Below, piece by piece: positions 1 through 7,183 of a stretch of DNA of 19,842 nucleotides. The number at the start of each line of letters is the position of its first letter. Positions within the stretch are counted from its first letter, which is position 1. This stretch comes from Vulcanimicrobiia bacterium (lineage in GTDB: Bacteria; Eremiobacterota; Eremiobacteria; Baltobacterales; Baltobacteraceae). Both the position numbers and the translations under genes were made by a program. The stretch lies in assembly GCA_024281135.1 (NCBI GenBank), contig JAMXLG010000235.1, forward strand, positions 1 to 19,842. The letters run 5' to 3'. Below the pieces are notes generated by a model. It made no database searches. It was not told where the DNA came from and worked only from the letters and a program-made list of their open reading frames with translations.

Positions 1-673
1 ACGAATTGAGCAGCGAAATCACGACCGGCATATCGGCGCCGCCGATCGGAAGCACGAAGAGCACGCCCAGCGCGAGCGCCGCGGCGAGCAATCCGATAAA
101 CGCTCCCTGCGGAATCGCACCACCGGCATACACGAACCACACGGAGAGGCCTAGAATCACGAGCAGAACCAACGCGTTGACGACCTGCTGACCGGGATAC
201 GTCACGGGCCGCCCGGTCATGACTTCTTGCAACTTCAGAAACGCGATGATTGAACCGGCGAGACTGATCGATCCGATGATCATTGAAAGCACGAGCGACA
301 CCGACACGATCGGATCGAGTGCTGCGTGTCCGCTCTGCAAGAAGATGTAGTACTCGACGACGCCGATCGTTGCTGCGGCGCCGCCGCCCGCGGCGTTGTA
401 AAGCGCGACCATTTGCGGCATCGCGGTCATCTTGACGCGTACGGCAGCAATAATGCCGACTGCTGCACCAAGGATCGTGCCGATCCCAATTGCCCACCAA
501 CCGACTCCCGCAGTTCCAACGAGCACGACAACGAGCGCGATGAACATACCAACCATCGCAAGACGGTTGCCGAACCGCGCCGTCGCCGGCGTGTTAAGGA
601 AGTGCAATCCCAGGATGAAGAGCCCGATCGCGACCAAATCGAGCAGCGACCCAGTAAGCGCCTCTGCCGTCAC
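1..673 (-). CDS. pntB: NAD(P) transhydrogenase subunit beta, 3'-truncated by window edge
   Basis: Membrane and NADP-binding subunit of the proton-translocating transhydrogenase, which passes hydride between NADH and NADP+ using the proton gradient. I translated the 224 codons in the window by hand. They begin MTAEALTGSLLDLVAIGLF and run through several hydrophobic helices, including a conserved-looking MTAMPQMVALYNAAGGGAA loop, as expected for the dII membrane domain. The NADP-binding Rossmann domain (dIII) lies beyond the left edge. The start is GTG at 673-671, directly abutting the TAG stop of the preceding subunit gene, with AAGGAG about 9 bases upstream. It is the last visible gene of the pnt operon and is probably translated by coupling. 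Family identity is secure; only completeness cannot be judged. Confidence 0.95.
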   Translation of the reverse strand, partial: MTAEALTGSLLDLVAIGLFILGLHFLNTPATARFGNRLAMVGMFIALVVVLVGTAGVGWWAIGIGTILGAAVGIIAAVRVKMTAMPQMVALYNAAGGGAAATIGVVEYYIFLQSGHAALDPIVSVSLVLSMIIGSISLAGSIIAFLKLQEVMTGRPVTYPGQQVVNALVLLVILGLSVWFVYAGGAIPQGAFIGLLAAALALGVLFVLPIGGADMPVVISLLNS

Positions 674-985
674 CTACTTGCTCTCCTTGCGGCGGAACAT
701 CTGCAGCATCCGTTCGGTAACGGCGAATCCGCCGAAGACGTTGATCGCCCCCAGTGTGACCGCGATGATCGCGAGCACGGTCGCAGCCACGTGATGACCA
801 CCGGCTGCGAAGAGTGCAGCGGTAACGACCATGGCGCCGGCAATCACGATGCCGTGAATGGCATTCGTTGCAGACATGAGCGGCGTGTGCAGCGTCGTCG
901 GTACCTTCGAAATGACTTCGAAGCCCACGAAAACTGCGAGCACGAGCACGGTGAGAAGACTGATGAAGTGACTCACGTCGGTCAC
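674..985 (-). CDS. pntAB: NAD(P) transhydrogenase subunit alpha part 2 (membrane part)
   Basis: Small membrane subunit that supplies the first helices of the proton channel in three-subunit transhydrogenases. It has 103 residues with about three hydrophobic helices: after VTDVSHFISLL, a middle one around GIVIAGAMVVTAALFAA, and a last one around VAATVLAIIAVTLGAINVFG. It ends in the basic tail MLQMFRRKESK. The GGFAVTERML segment near the end is typical of this subunit. I place the start at GTG 985-983 because it overlaps the pntAA stop as GTGA and has GGAGG 9 bases upstream. A longer version from 1030 would add a basic segment lying inside pntAA. The stop abuts the pntB start, so the three genes are tightly coupled. 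Confidence 0.93.
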   Translation of the reverse strand: MTDVSHFISLLTVLVLAVFVGFEVISKVPTTLHTPLMSATNAIHGIVIAGAMVVTAALFAAGGHHVAATVLAIIAVTLGAINVFGGFAVTERMLQMFRRKESK

Positions 986-2103
986 GATGCGGCACCTCCG
1001 AGCAATGCTTGGCCGTCGCGTGTGATGCAAGCGCCTTTGATCACATCGTCGTTGAAATCGAGGGTGAGCGCGCCGTCTTTAATGAACGGCGAGAGCAGCG
1101 CGTGAACGTTGCGCGAGTACAACTGGCTCGCGTTGTACGGCATCGTGGCCGCGAGATTCGTCGTGCCGATGATCGTTACGCCGTTGTCCGTGACAATCGT
1201 TTCGTTCGGCTTCGTGAGCGCGGCGTTGCCGCCGGCTTCGGCGGCGAGATCGACGATGACCGAGCCCGGTTTCATCGCAGCAATTGCCGCTTCGCTGATG
1301 AGAATCGGCGCGCGTCGACCGGGCACGAGTGCCGTCGTAACAACGACGTCGTTCTTTCCGATTTGTTCGACCATCCACGCGCGCTGGCGCTCTTGCTGCT
1401 CCGGCGTCAACTCTTTCGCGTAGCCCCCGGTGCCTTCGGCGCTTTCGCCGAGATCGAATTCGAGGAACGTTGCGCCGAGCGACTGGACCTGTTCTTTCAC
1501 AACCGCGCGCACGTCATAACCGCTCACGACCGCGCCGAGACGCCGCGCAGTCGCGATTGCCTGCAGACCCGCGACGCCCGCGCCTAAAATCAAAGCCTTC
1601 GCCGGCGGAATCGTTCCCGCGGCGGTCGTCAGCATCGGAAAGAATTTCGGCAGCGCCGCCGCCGCGAGCAGCACCGCTTTGTAGCCGGCGATATTGCTTT
1701 GGGACGAGAGCGCATCCATCGACTGCGCGCGCGTTATGCGTGGAATCATCTCCATCGCAAGTCCGGTAATGTCCGTAGACGCGAGCGTCTGCACGATTCC
1801 CGGATCGCCGAGCGGATTCAAGAACCCGACCAATACGGTGCCCCGGCGCAGTTGCGAGAAAAAGTCGGGCGGTTCTTTTCCGATGGTGACGACGACGTCG
1901 GCTGCGGAGAGTAAAGCGGCCGGATCATCGGCAATCGACGCTCCGGCCTTGACGTAGTCGTCATCGGGAAACGCCGCGGCAACTCCGGCACCGCGCGCAA
2001 CGCGTACCTCGGCCCCGGATTTAACGAGTCGTTGAACGGTCTCAGGAACGAGTGCCACCCGGCGTTCGTTTAGAGCGGTCTCTTTCGGAACGGCGACGAT
2101 CAT
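982..2103 (-). CDS. pntAA: NAD(P) transhydrogenase subunit alpha part 1 (NAD-binding)
   Basis: Soluble NAD(H)-binding dI subunit of proton-translocating transhydrogenase; it exchanges hydride with the NADP domain of PntB at the cytoplasmic membrane. The protein has 373 residues, the normal size for the split alpha-1 subunit. The N-terminus MIVAVPKETALNERRVALVP is typical of the family. The RQD-loop region is visible at about residues 122-141 (ITRAQSMDALSSQSNIAGYK). A Rossmann motif GAGVAGLQA lies at 174-182, followed by the acidic end of the second strand, SGYDVR, at 194-199. The alanine dehydrogenase family shares this fold, but the following pntAB and pntB genes settle the assignment. The start is ATG at 2103; a GC-rich inverted repeat sits immediately upstream and may influence initiation. 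Confidence 0.96.
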   Translation of the reverse strand: MIVAVPKETALNERRVALVPETVQRLVKSGAEVRVARGAGVAAAFPDDDYVKAGASIADDPAALLSAADVVVTIGKEPPDFFSQLRRGTVLVGFLNPLGDPGIVQTLASTDITGLAMEMIPRITRAQSMDALSSQSNIAGYKAVLLAAAALPKFFPMLTTAAGTIPPAKALILGAGVAGLQAIATARRLGAVVSGYDVRAVVKEQVQSLGATFLEFDLGESAEGTGGYAKELTPEQQERQRAWMVEQIGKNDVVVTTALVPGRRAPILISEAAIAAMKPGSVIVDLAAEAGGNAALTKPNETIVTDNGVTIIGTTNLAATMPYNASQLYSRNVHALLSPFIKDGALTLDFNDDVIKGACITRDGQALLGGAAS

Positions 2104-2127
2104 GTCGCGTGCGTTCCCGTGCGCGAC
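2104..2127 (-). promoter_or_regulatory. Inverted repeat abutting the pntAA start codon
   Basis: In the mRNA sense the 24 bases directly before the pntAA ATG carry a perfect 6-bp terminal stem (GTCGCG pairing with CGCGAC). Two mismatched positions and two further C-G/G-C pairs follow, closing a GGAA tetraloop of GNRA type. The only purine-rich candidate for ribosome binding (GGGAA) is in that loop. This could tune translation of pntAA, or be chance in GC-rich DNA. Confidence 0.3.
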
Positions 2128-2142
2128 TATCCCATCCTGCGA

Positions 2143-2511
2143 CTAAGGTATCAGCAGCAGAATGATGATGATGAGGAACGCGACCGCGCCGCCGAGGTGC
2201 GCCACGTGCTCGCTGCGCAGCCGCTGCGCGAAAGTGACTGCAAGCAAAAAATCGGCGATTGCGAGCACGAACCCGATCACGCAGAGGGCGAGAATCTCCT
2301 CGAGCGATTGGTGGAACGTAATATAGGCCAGAATCACTCCGAGCGCAACGTCGCGGATGCCGGTCGCACGCACCCACACGAGCGACGCGCGGTCGCGTAC
2401 TTCGACGCCGTAGCTGCGCGCGAGGCGGCGTGGCGAGAACAGCGCAAGCGCGCCGACGCCAACGAGTCCGAGCGCTGCCAAAAAGCAGAGCTTGAGCGCA
2501 ATGTCAGTCAC
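2143..2511 (-). CDS. DUF4267-like small membrane protein
   Basis: A 122-residue integral membrane protein with about four hydrophobic segments: residues 5-25, about 50-65, 72-90 and a very hydrophobic C-terminus ending in LIIIILLLIP. The motif RSYGVEVRDRASLVWVRATG followed by RDVALG resembles the DUF4267 family, whose function is unknown; that assignment is by eye. The start is GTG at 2511, because no in-frame ATG precedes it and the upstream gene ends 6 bases before. Ribosome-binding signal is weak, so coupling to the preceding gene is likely. It lies 39 bases upstream of pntAA in the same direction and may share its transcript, but nothing in it suggests a role in transhydrogenation. Confidence 0.8.
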   Translation of the reverse strand: MTDIALKLCFLAALGLVGVGALALFSPRRLARSYGVEVRDRASLVWVRATGIRDVALGVILAYITFHQSLEEILALCVIGFVLAIADFLLAVTFAQRLRSEHVAHLGGAVAFLIIIILLLIP

Positions 2512-2517
2512 GCAGCA

Positions 2518-3105
2518 TTAATACCAGGCAGCGCAATCCGGCCCGTTATCGCATGAGCGCGCAGCCTTCATTACCGCGTCGAGTTCCGAAAGTTCGAAGC
2601 TTCGCCATTCAAAACGGTTCTGCAGTCCTGCACGGCGCGGCTGCGGCTCGAGCACTTCGTACGCCGCGAATCTGCCGCGATAAAAGAACGCGACCAAATG
2701 CGCCGGCTTCTCTTCAATCGTGCCTGCAGCCGCGGCGCGCGAGAAGTCGAGAAGTTCTCGTGGTGAAAGCACGTCGCCGAGATCGGTACGACCGGTCGAT
2801 TGACCGGGACGAAGTGAATACGGATCCATGTCGGTAACGCGCACGTACGTTTCGCGTACGACGGGAGCGTTTTCGTTCTTCGCATCGACGCTGAAGACGA
2901 TCTGCTCCAAACTCGCCGTCTCGAACTTCCACCGTTGGAGGTCCTTACCGGCAATTGGGCCGTGATCGGTTCCGACGTTTTTAAACTGCATCGAAGACTG
3001 CAGCCGTGTGATTTCCGCAATCGCCGGTTCGCCGATGTCCGCGCGAGCCGACACGCAAAACAGCTGGACCAGAATGACGGCAATGCCGGCGACGCGCGCA
3101 ATCAT
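2518..3105 (-). CDS. Secreted protein of unknown function
   Basis: A 195-residue protein I do not recognise. Residues 1-22 form a Sec signal peptide (MIARVAGIAVILVQLFCVSARA, cleaved before DIG), so the mature protein is exported. The rest looks like one compact mixed alpha/beta domain: several alternating strands (for example QIVFSVDA and VRETYVRVTDMD), a helix with SPRELLDFSRAAAAG, and a strand pair HLVAFFYRGRFAAYEVLEP. Two cysteines close to the C-terminus (in ARSCDNGPDCAAWY) could form a disulfide in the periplasm. The ATG overlaps the stop of the upstream FAH-family gene as ATGA (3102-3105), which fixes the start and implies translational coupling, although a functional link between enzyme and secreted protein is not obvious. 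Confidence 0.82.
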   Translation of the reverse strand: MIARVAGIAVILVQLFCVSARADIGEPAIAEITRLQSSMQFKNVGTDHGPIAGKDLQRWKFETASLEQIVFSVDAKNENAPVVRETYVRVTDMDPYSLRPGQSTGRTDLGDVLSPRELLDFSRAAAAGTIEEKPAHLVAFFYRGRFAAYEVLEPQPRRAGLQNRFEWRSFELSELDAVMKAARSCDNGPDCAAWY

Positions 3106-3950
3106 GCGATGGAGATTCGGTTTTTGAGAACCCCGATCTTTTCGATATCCACTTCCATCACGTCTCCGTCGCTCAGAAACTCGGGTGGCGTACGTGCAAA
3201 ACCGACGCCTTCGGGCGTACCGGTTGCGATCACATCGCCTGCCTCGAGCGTCATGCCTTTCGAGAGTTCCGCAATGAGCCGCGGGATCCGAAAGATCATG
3301 TTCGACGTGTTACTATGCTGCTTCTCGACGCCGTTCAATCGAAATGCAATCTCGAGAGCGTGCGGATCGCCGATTTCGTCTGCGGAAACGATCCAAGGGC
3401 CCATCGGCGCCTCATCATCGAGACTCTTGCCCTTGAACCACTGCAGATGCGCGCGTTGTAAATCGCGAGCCGTCACATCGTTGAACGCAGTGTAACCAAA
3501 GATCACGGCGTGCGCGTCTGCTTCGCGCACGTTCTTGCAGCGGGCGCCGATGACGACGGCGAGTTCGGCTTCGAAGTCGTAGTCGTTCGAGACGTTCGCC
3601 TGCAAATGAAGCGTAGCGTTGGGCGCTGCGATCGCCGTCGGGGCCTTGGTGAAGAACGTCGGCACGTCGGGAAGTTTCAACTCGCGTCCGGCAGCACGCG
3701 CGCCTTCTTTGGCGTGCTCCAAATAGTTGCGTCCGACACAGAAGATGTTGCGCAGCGGGCGAACGGGCGCGTCGAGCGTCACATCGCGAAGCGGCGTCAC
3801 TTCATCGCCGGAATGCCACGCAACACGCTCGTGAGGTGCAAGTGCGATATAGTCCAGCAACGTAGGCGTGGAGATCGTACGAACGGCGTCGCCTTCAATC
3901 ACGCCCGGTCGAACACGCCCGTCGGAGGTGCGAAACGTCACAAAGCGCAT
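3102..3950 (-). CDS. Fumarylacetoacetate hydrolase family protein
   Basis: Predicted metal-dependent enzyme cleaving or isomerising a beta-diketo acid. Relatives include fumarylpyruvate hydrolase, acylpyruvase and 2-hydroxyhepta-2,4-diene-1,7-dioate isomerase, and the exact substrate cannot be told from sequence. The 282 residues match the prokaryotic FAH-fold length. Visible signatures: VGRNYLEHAKE around residues 72-82, the metal-ligand pair E127/E129 in DYDFEAELAVVIG, and D158 in FNDVTARDLQ. They continue with the KSLDDEAPMGPWIV segment and ATGTPEGVGFARTPPEFL, then DGDVMEVDIEKIGVLKN at the C-terminus. The ATG at 3950 has a GGAG about 13 bases upstream. It follows the zinc-ribbon-like gene by 13 bases and overlaps the next gene by 4, so it is embedded in the leftward gene string. 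Confidence 0.92.
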   Translation of the reverse strand: MRFVTFRTSDGRVRPGVIEGDAVRTISTPTLLDYIALAPHERVAWHSGDEVTPLRDVTLDAPVRPLRNIFCVGRNYLEHAKEGARAAGRELKLPDVPTFFTKAPTAIAAPNATLHLQANVSNDYDFEAELAVVIGARCKNVREADAHAVIFGYTAFNDVTARDLQRAHLQWFKGKSLDDEAPMGPWIVSADEIGDPHALEIAFRLNGVEKQHSNTSNMIFRIPRLIAELSKGMTLEAGDVIATGTPEGVGFARTPPEFLSDGDVMEVDIEKIGVLKNRISIA

Positions 3951-3963
3951 ATGCGCTAGTGTA

Positions 3964-4179
3964 TCACTCCTTGCGGCTTGTGAGATGCCACAGGTCGCAG
4001 TAGCGGCAGTGATAGATCGAGAGCCGGTCGATCGTGCCGTTCATGAGCATCGCGGCGCGCGCGTGCTCTTCGCTTTCGTACGCGTCTTTTGACGTGCAAC
4101 TGCGCTCGCGATCGCCGCCGTCGTCGAGAAACGGGATGCGCGGAAGCGGTTTACGGCTTGTGTGTCGGCGACGGGGCAA
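3964..4179 (-). CDS. Small zinc-ribbon-like protein with CxxCxxxWH motif
   Basis: A 71-residue basic protein with a likely zinc site: C28 in ERSCTSKDAY, then C58 and C61 in YHCRYCDLWHLTSRKE, with H65 close by. The C-terminal pattern (CxxC, then WHLT) is familiar to me from short bacterial proteins of unknown function, with a helix (SEEHARAAMLMNG) between the two halves. It probably binds zinc and perhaps nucleic acid, but that is inference. The only in-frame start that keeps C28 is TTG at 4179, which lies 29 bases inside the upstream gene and has no clear ribosome-binding site. The start is therefore uncertain, while the reading frame itself looks real. Confidence 0.68.
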   Translation of the reverse strand: MPRRRHTSRKPLPRIPFLDDGGDRERSCTSKDAYESEEHARAAMLMNGTIDRLSIYHCRYCDLWHLTSRKE

Positions 4180-4720
4180 CGATCTGGTTCAGATCCGGAA
4201 GACTCTTGTTCTGCTGTTGTTGCTTTTGCTGCTCTTGTTGTTGTTTCGCAGCCCAGGCCTTCGCTTCGATGTCGGCCTTGTTCATCATGTCGGTAGCCGC
4301 GCCTTGCTTATCGCCCCAGGTGCCGCCGCGCGAAACGATCGCGACGTCACGATGTACATTGTGCGTCTTCGGGTTGTAATCGTATGTGACTTTGTAGAGA
4401 CCGACTTCGGCTGAACCATCGGGATGGCGAATCCACATTTGCAGCACGTTGCCGTACGTCTGCGCATTAAAGGTCAGGCACGGTTGTTGCTGAGTCTTCG
4501 GACACGTCTTCGCCGAGTTGCCGGACTTGACGCGCACGACTTGCCCCTTCTTGTTGACCTCAACGACGAAGTCGGTGTGCATCGGATACGTCGGCATGAC
4601 CGGCGTCGGCAGCGCGTGCGGCGTAGCCTTCGGCGCCGGCGTAGCAGCGGTAACCGGGGCAAGCGTCGTGGCAATAGAGGCACCGAGCACGAGTGCCCAG
4701 GCGGCAAATCGGATCTTCAT
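4151..4720 (-). CDS. Exported protein with Gln-rich C-terminal tail
   Basis: A 189-residue protein, not recognised. I start it at ATG 4720 (MKIRFAAWALVLGASIATT), which gives a normal signal peptide cleaved near APVTAATPA; a TTG at 4741 would add seven residues. A Pro/Ala/Thr linker follows, then a small beta-rich domain (residues about 45-135) with strands such as DFVVEVNKKGQVVRVKSG and LQMWIRHPDGSAEVGLYKVTYD. Two cysteines (AKTCPKTQQQPCLTF) could form a disulfide. The tail from about 150 on is low-complexity and Gln-rich (KQQQEQQKQQQQ), then SLPDLNQIVAPSPTHKP. It is the first gene of the leftward string and is divergent from the macroglobulin-like gene across 100 bases. Confidence 0.8.
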   Translation of the reverse strand: MKIRFAAWALVLGASIATTLAPVTAATPAPKATPHALPTPVMPTYPMHTDFVVEVNKKGQVVRVKSGNSAKTCPKTQQQPCLTFNAQTYGNVLQMWIRHPDGSAEVGLYKVTYDYNPKTHNVHRDVAIVSRGGTWGDKQGAATDMMNKADIEAKAWAAKQQQEQQKQQQQNKSLPDLNQIVAPSPTHKP

Positions 4721-4820
4721 TTCTGCTTTCGAAAACGGCAAAATTCGGCTCTGAAGTTCCCGGACCAGGCAAGCCGTTCCCCCGGGACCGTGCGGCTGCC
4801 GGCGCGAAATATGCAGGGTC
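4721..4820. promoter_or_regulatory. Divergent intergenic region
   Basis: One hundred bases separate two divergent genes, so promoters for the leftward string (from 4720) and the rightward operon (from 4821) should lie here or just inside the genes. I see no convincing pair of -35 and -10 boxes. The region is GC-rich, with an AGCCG/CGGCT inverted pair around its middle. The location is inferred from gene orientation only. Confidence 0.4.
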
Positions 4821-7178
4821 GTGCCGGTTTATCGCTCCATTATCGCAGCGTTTGTTGCGCTGTTCGTCGCCGTTGCTCCCGCCTCTGCAGCGCGCCCAAT
4901 CGTCGACCTTCACAAGCTCGACGCCTACTTTGCCCTCTTTGCGAGCGATTCAAACGTACCGTGGAAGCCCACGGTCGTTCGCCTTGATACCTATTCGAGC
5001 GCACCGGTGCAGCTTGCGGTATACCAGGTTGATCCCGGCGACGTCGTTACGGCCGGCACGAATGCGCGTCCGCGCGCGATTGACACGCGTCGTCGCTCCG
5101 CGATCGCGAAATTCTCATACACACCTCCCGGCGGGTATCAATTCCAATCGAATCAGGTGACGGTTCCGCTCGGATCGCGCGAGGGATTTTTTGTCGTCGA
5201 AGCGCGCCGCGGCGACGTCGGCGAGCAAGTGTGGATCAATCGTACACGCGTCGGCCTCGCGACGAAAGAAACGCCGGGCGAACTGCTGGTCTATGGTGCG
5301 GATCTCGGAAGCGGACGCGCGCTGGCCCACATGCGCGTGCAGTTTGTCGTCAACGGAAACTTTGTCACGCGCGAGTCGGATGCCCACGGCGTCGTGCGCT
5401 GGAATCGTACGCCGCGTCCGATTTTTGCGATCGCGCAGTGGGGCGGCAGCTATGCGTTCACGAGCCTCTTGCCGCAGGCACCCTTGCCGTCAACGATCGT
5501 CGGCGTGCGCAGCGATACCGCAGTAGTTCATGCCGGTGAGAGCGTACGAATCATTGGATTCGCGCGCACCCGTTCGGGATCGCTACTGAAAGCGGCATCG
5601 GGCAGTGCAAACGTTACCATGCGCTTGGGTGGGACGTTGATCGCGGAGGCGCAAGCTCCGCTCGATGGTGCAGGCGCGTTTGATGCGACGCTCTCGGTTC
5701 CCGCGAACGCAACCGCCGGCGACTACGCGGTGCTTGCGCAAGTCAACAGCGGCGTCGGCGGTGCGACGGTGCACGTCGATGCCAATGCTAACGGCCTTTC
5801 GCTCAACGTTGCGAGCGGGTGCGAAAACACATGCGATCCGAGTGCGCCGGTTCCCATCGACATCACGGCGTCGCGCAGCGATACTCCGGTGCATGTTACG
5901 GTGGTGCGCTCCCCGCACGTCTATGTCGGCTATACACCCGAAACGCTGCCTTGGGCCACGACGAAGTGGATGGACAAGACCGTTCGCACGGACGGTAATG
6001 GGCGCGCCGTCGTGATGATTCCCCCGCCGACAGACGGGCTTTCCTCAACGTACGGCGTTCGCGTTGAAGCTTCGGGCGCTACAGCTGATACCCGTGTGCT
6101 GGTGGCGACGTCGCACGCAGCGATTCGTTTGCAGTTGGACCGTAAGGAGCAAACGCTCGGGACGCCCATAAACTTCGACGTCTACGCGAACGATATTGCG
6201 AGCGGCAAGCCCGTCGCCGGCGCGCAAGTGAAAGCAACGCTTTCACACGCTCCGTCGACTCAAGAGCAAACGCTTACGCTCGACCACAACGGACACGCGC
6301 ACGGCACGTTCAACGCGCCGGTACTCGGCATGAATCTCGTGATGGCAACGCTCGACGGCGGCGCTTCGAAATCGACAGACGCGGGACAAGTGGACGTCGT
6401 TCCGCAAGCGGGCGGTGACGCAGCCGAAAGCGGAAGCTCGGATGCGCACGTCTCGCTGGATAAGAACGTTTACCATGCGAACGACGATGTACATGTCAGC
6501 GCATTGCTTCCCGGCGCTACCGGTGATGCGCTGCTGACGTTAGAGAGTGCGCTCGGCTCGCAAAGTACCGTTGCGCGAGTAAACGGTGGCCGCGCCGAGA
6601 GCTCGCTGAAAGTCACGGATGCGCCGGGTGATTTACGAGCCGGCGCCGTCTTCGTTCGTGACGGAGCAATGGAATGGACGAGCGTCCCGCTCTCCGTCGA
6701 CGCGCCCGGGCGGCCGGAGTTCGTTCCGCTCGGCATCGACGGCACTCAATTTGCGCCCGGTGCGTCGGCGTCGGTTACGTTACGCGATACCAGCGCCACG
6801 CCCGGTACGGTCATCGTTCGCATCAGTCGCGGCGCACCGTCGGGCAGCGCGCTCTTTGATTCTGCTCCGTCGCTTCTAGCTGTCGGCGTGGCCGCGACGC
6901 AGGTGAGCGCTCCGTCCGGGCGCACTTGGCATCCTTGGGTCGATTCCACGGGAGAGCACGCGCAAGTGCTCGGGTTCGTGCGCCGCACGCTGCCGCCGCA
7001 AGACCTTACGCTCTCGGAGGCCGACACGCAGGTCGTTTCGTGGAGCATCGTGCACGATAGTGCGAATGCGCTGCCGGTGCAACTCCCGCAAGCGCGCGGG
7101 CGGTATACGCTCTCAGTGTTGAAAATCACGGATGACGGGCGCGTCGTCGCCGCGTCATCATCGATTTTGGTGCAATAG
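4821..7178 (+). CDS. Secreted macroglobulin (MG)-domain protein lacking thioester domain
   Basis: A 785-residue exported protein resembling the N-terminal half of bacterial alpha-2-macroglobulins. Signal peptide is residues 1-23 (MPVYRSIIAAFVALFVAVAPASA). Beta-sandwich repeats follow. A segment with GELLVYGADLGSGRALAHM reads like an MG1-type module. TAVVHAGESVRIIGFAR, then GAFDATLSVPANATAGDYAV, is a good MG2 pattern. Later modules include RLQLDRKEQTLGTPINFDVY and VSLDKNVYHANDDVHVSALL with LLTLESA, like the A2M module before the bait region. It ends where a full A2M (usually about 1500 residues or more) would continue; there is no CxEQ thioester motif. The only cysteines I see in the mature part are a pair (SGCENTCDPS). 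Start is GTG 4821. It lies 5 bases before polA, so they are probably co-transcribed. Confidence 0.78.
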   Translation: MPVYRSIIAAFVALFVAVAPASAARPIVDLHKLDAYFALFASDSNVPWKPTVVRLDTYSSAPVQLAVYQVDPGDVVTAGTNARPRAIDTRRRSAIAKFSYTPPGGYQFQSNQVTVPLGSREGFFVVEARRGDVGEQVWINRTRVGLATKETPGELLVYGADLGSGRALAHMRVQFVVNGNFVTRESDAHGVVRWNRTPRPIFAIAQWGGSYAFTSLLPQAPLPSTIVGVRSDTAVVHAGESVRIIGFARTRSGSLLKAASGSANVTMRLGGTLIAEAQAPLDGAGAFDATLSVPANATAGDYAVLAQVNSGVGGATVHVDANANGLSLNVASGCENTCDPSAPVPIDITASRSDTPVHVTVVRSPHVYVGYTPETLPWATTKWMDKTVRTDGNGRAVVMIPPPTDGLSSTYGVRVEASGATADTRVLVATSHAAIRLQLDRKEQTLGTPINFDVYANDIASGKPVAGAQVKATLSHAPSTQEQTLTLDHNGHAHGTFNAPVLGMNLVMATLDGGASKSTDAGQVDVVPQAGGDAAESGSSDAHVSLDKNVYHANDDVHVSALLPGATGDALLTLESALGSQSTVARVNGGRAESSLKVTDAPGDLRAGAVFVRDGAMEWTSVPLSVDAPGRPEFVPLGIDGTQFAPGASASVTLRDTSATPGTVIVRISRGAPSGSALFDSAPSLLAVGVAATQVSAPSGRTWHPWVDSTGEHAQVLGFVRRTLPPQDLTLSEADTQVVSWSIVHDSANALPVQLPQARGRYTLSVLKITDDGRVVAASSSILVQ

Positions 7179-7183
7179 GAAAA

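Noticed and set aside
326..1105. A 259-codon open frame on the plus strand.
   Set aside because: It lies antisense to pntAB, pntB and the end of pntAA, which have strong family signatures; its product is Arg/Asp/His-rich with no domain, as expected for a shadow in GC-rich DNA.
4190..4250. The CTG/TTG-rich stretch as a microsatellite.
   Set aside because: Codons are mixed and the stretch is in frame as the Gln-rich tail of an exported protein; it is better described as low-complexity coding sequence.
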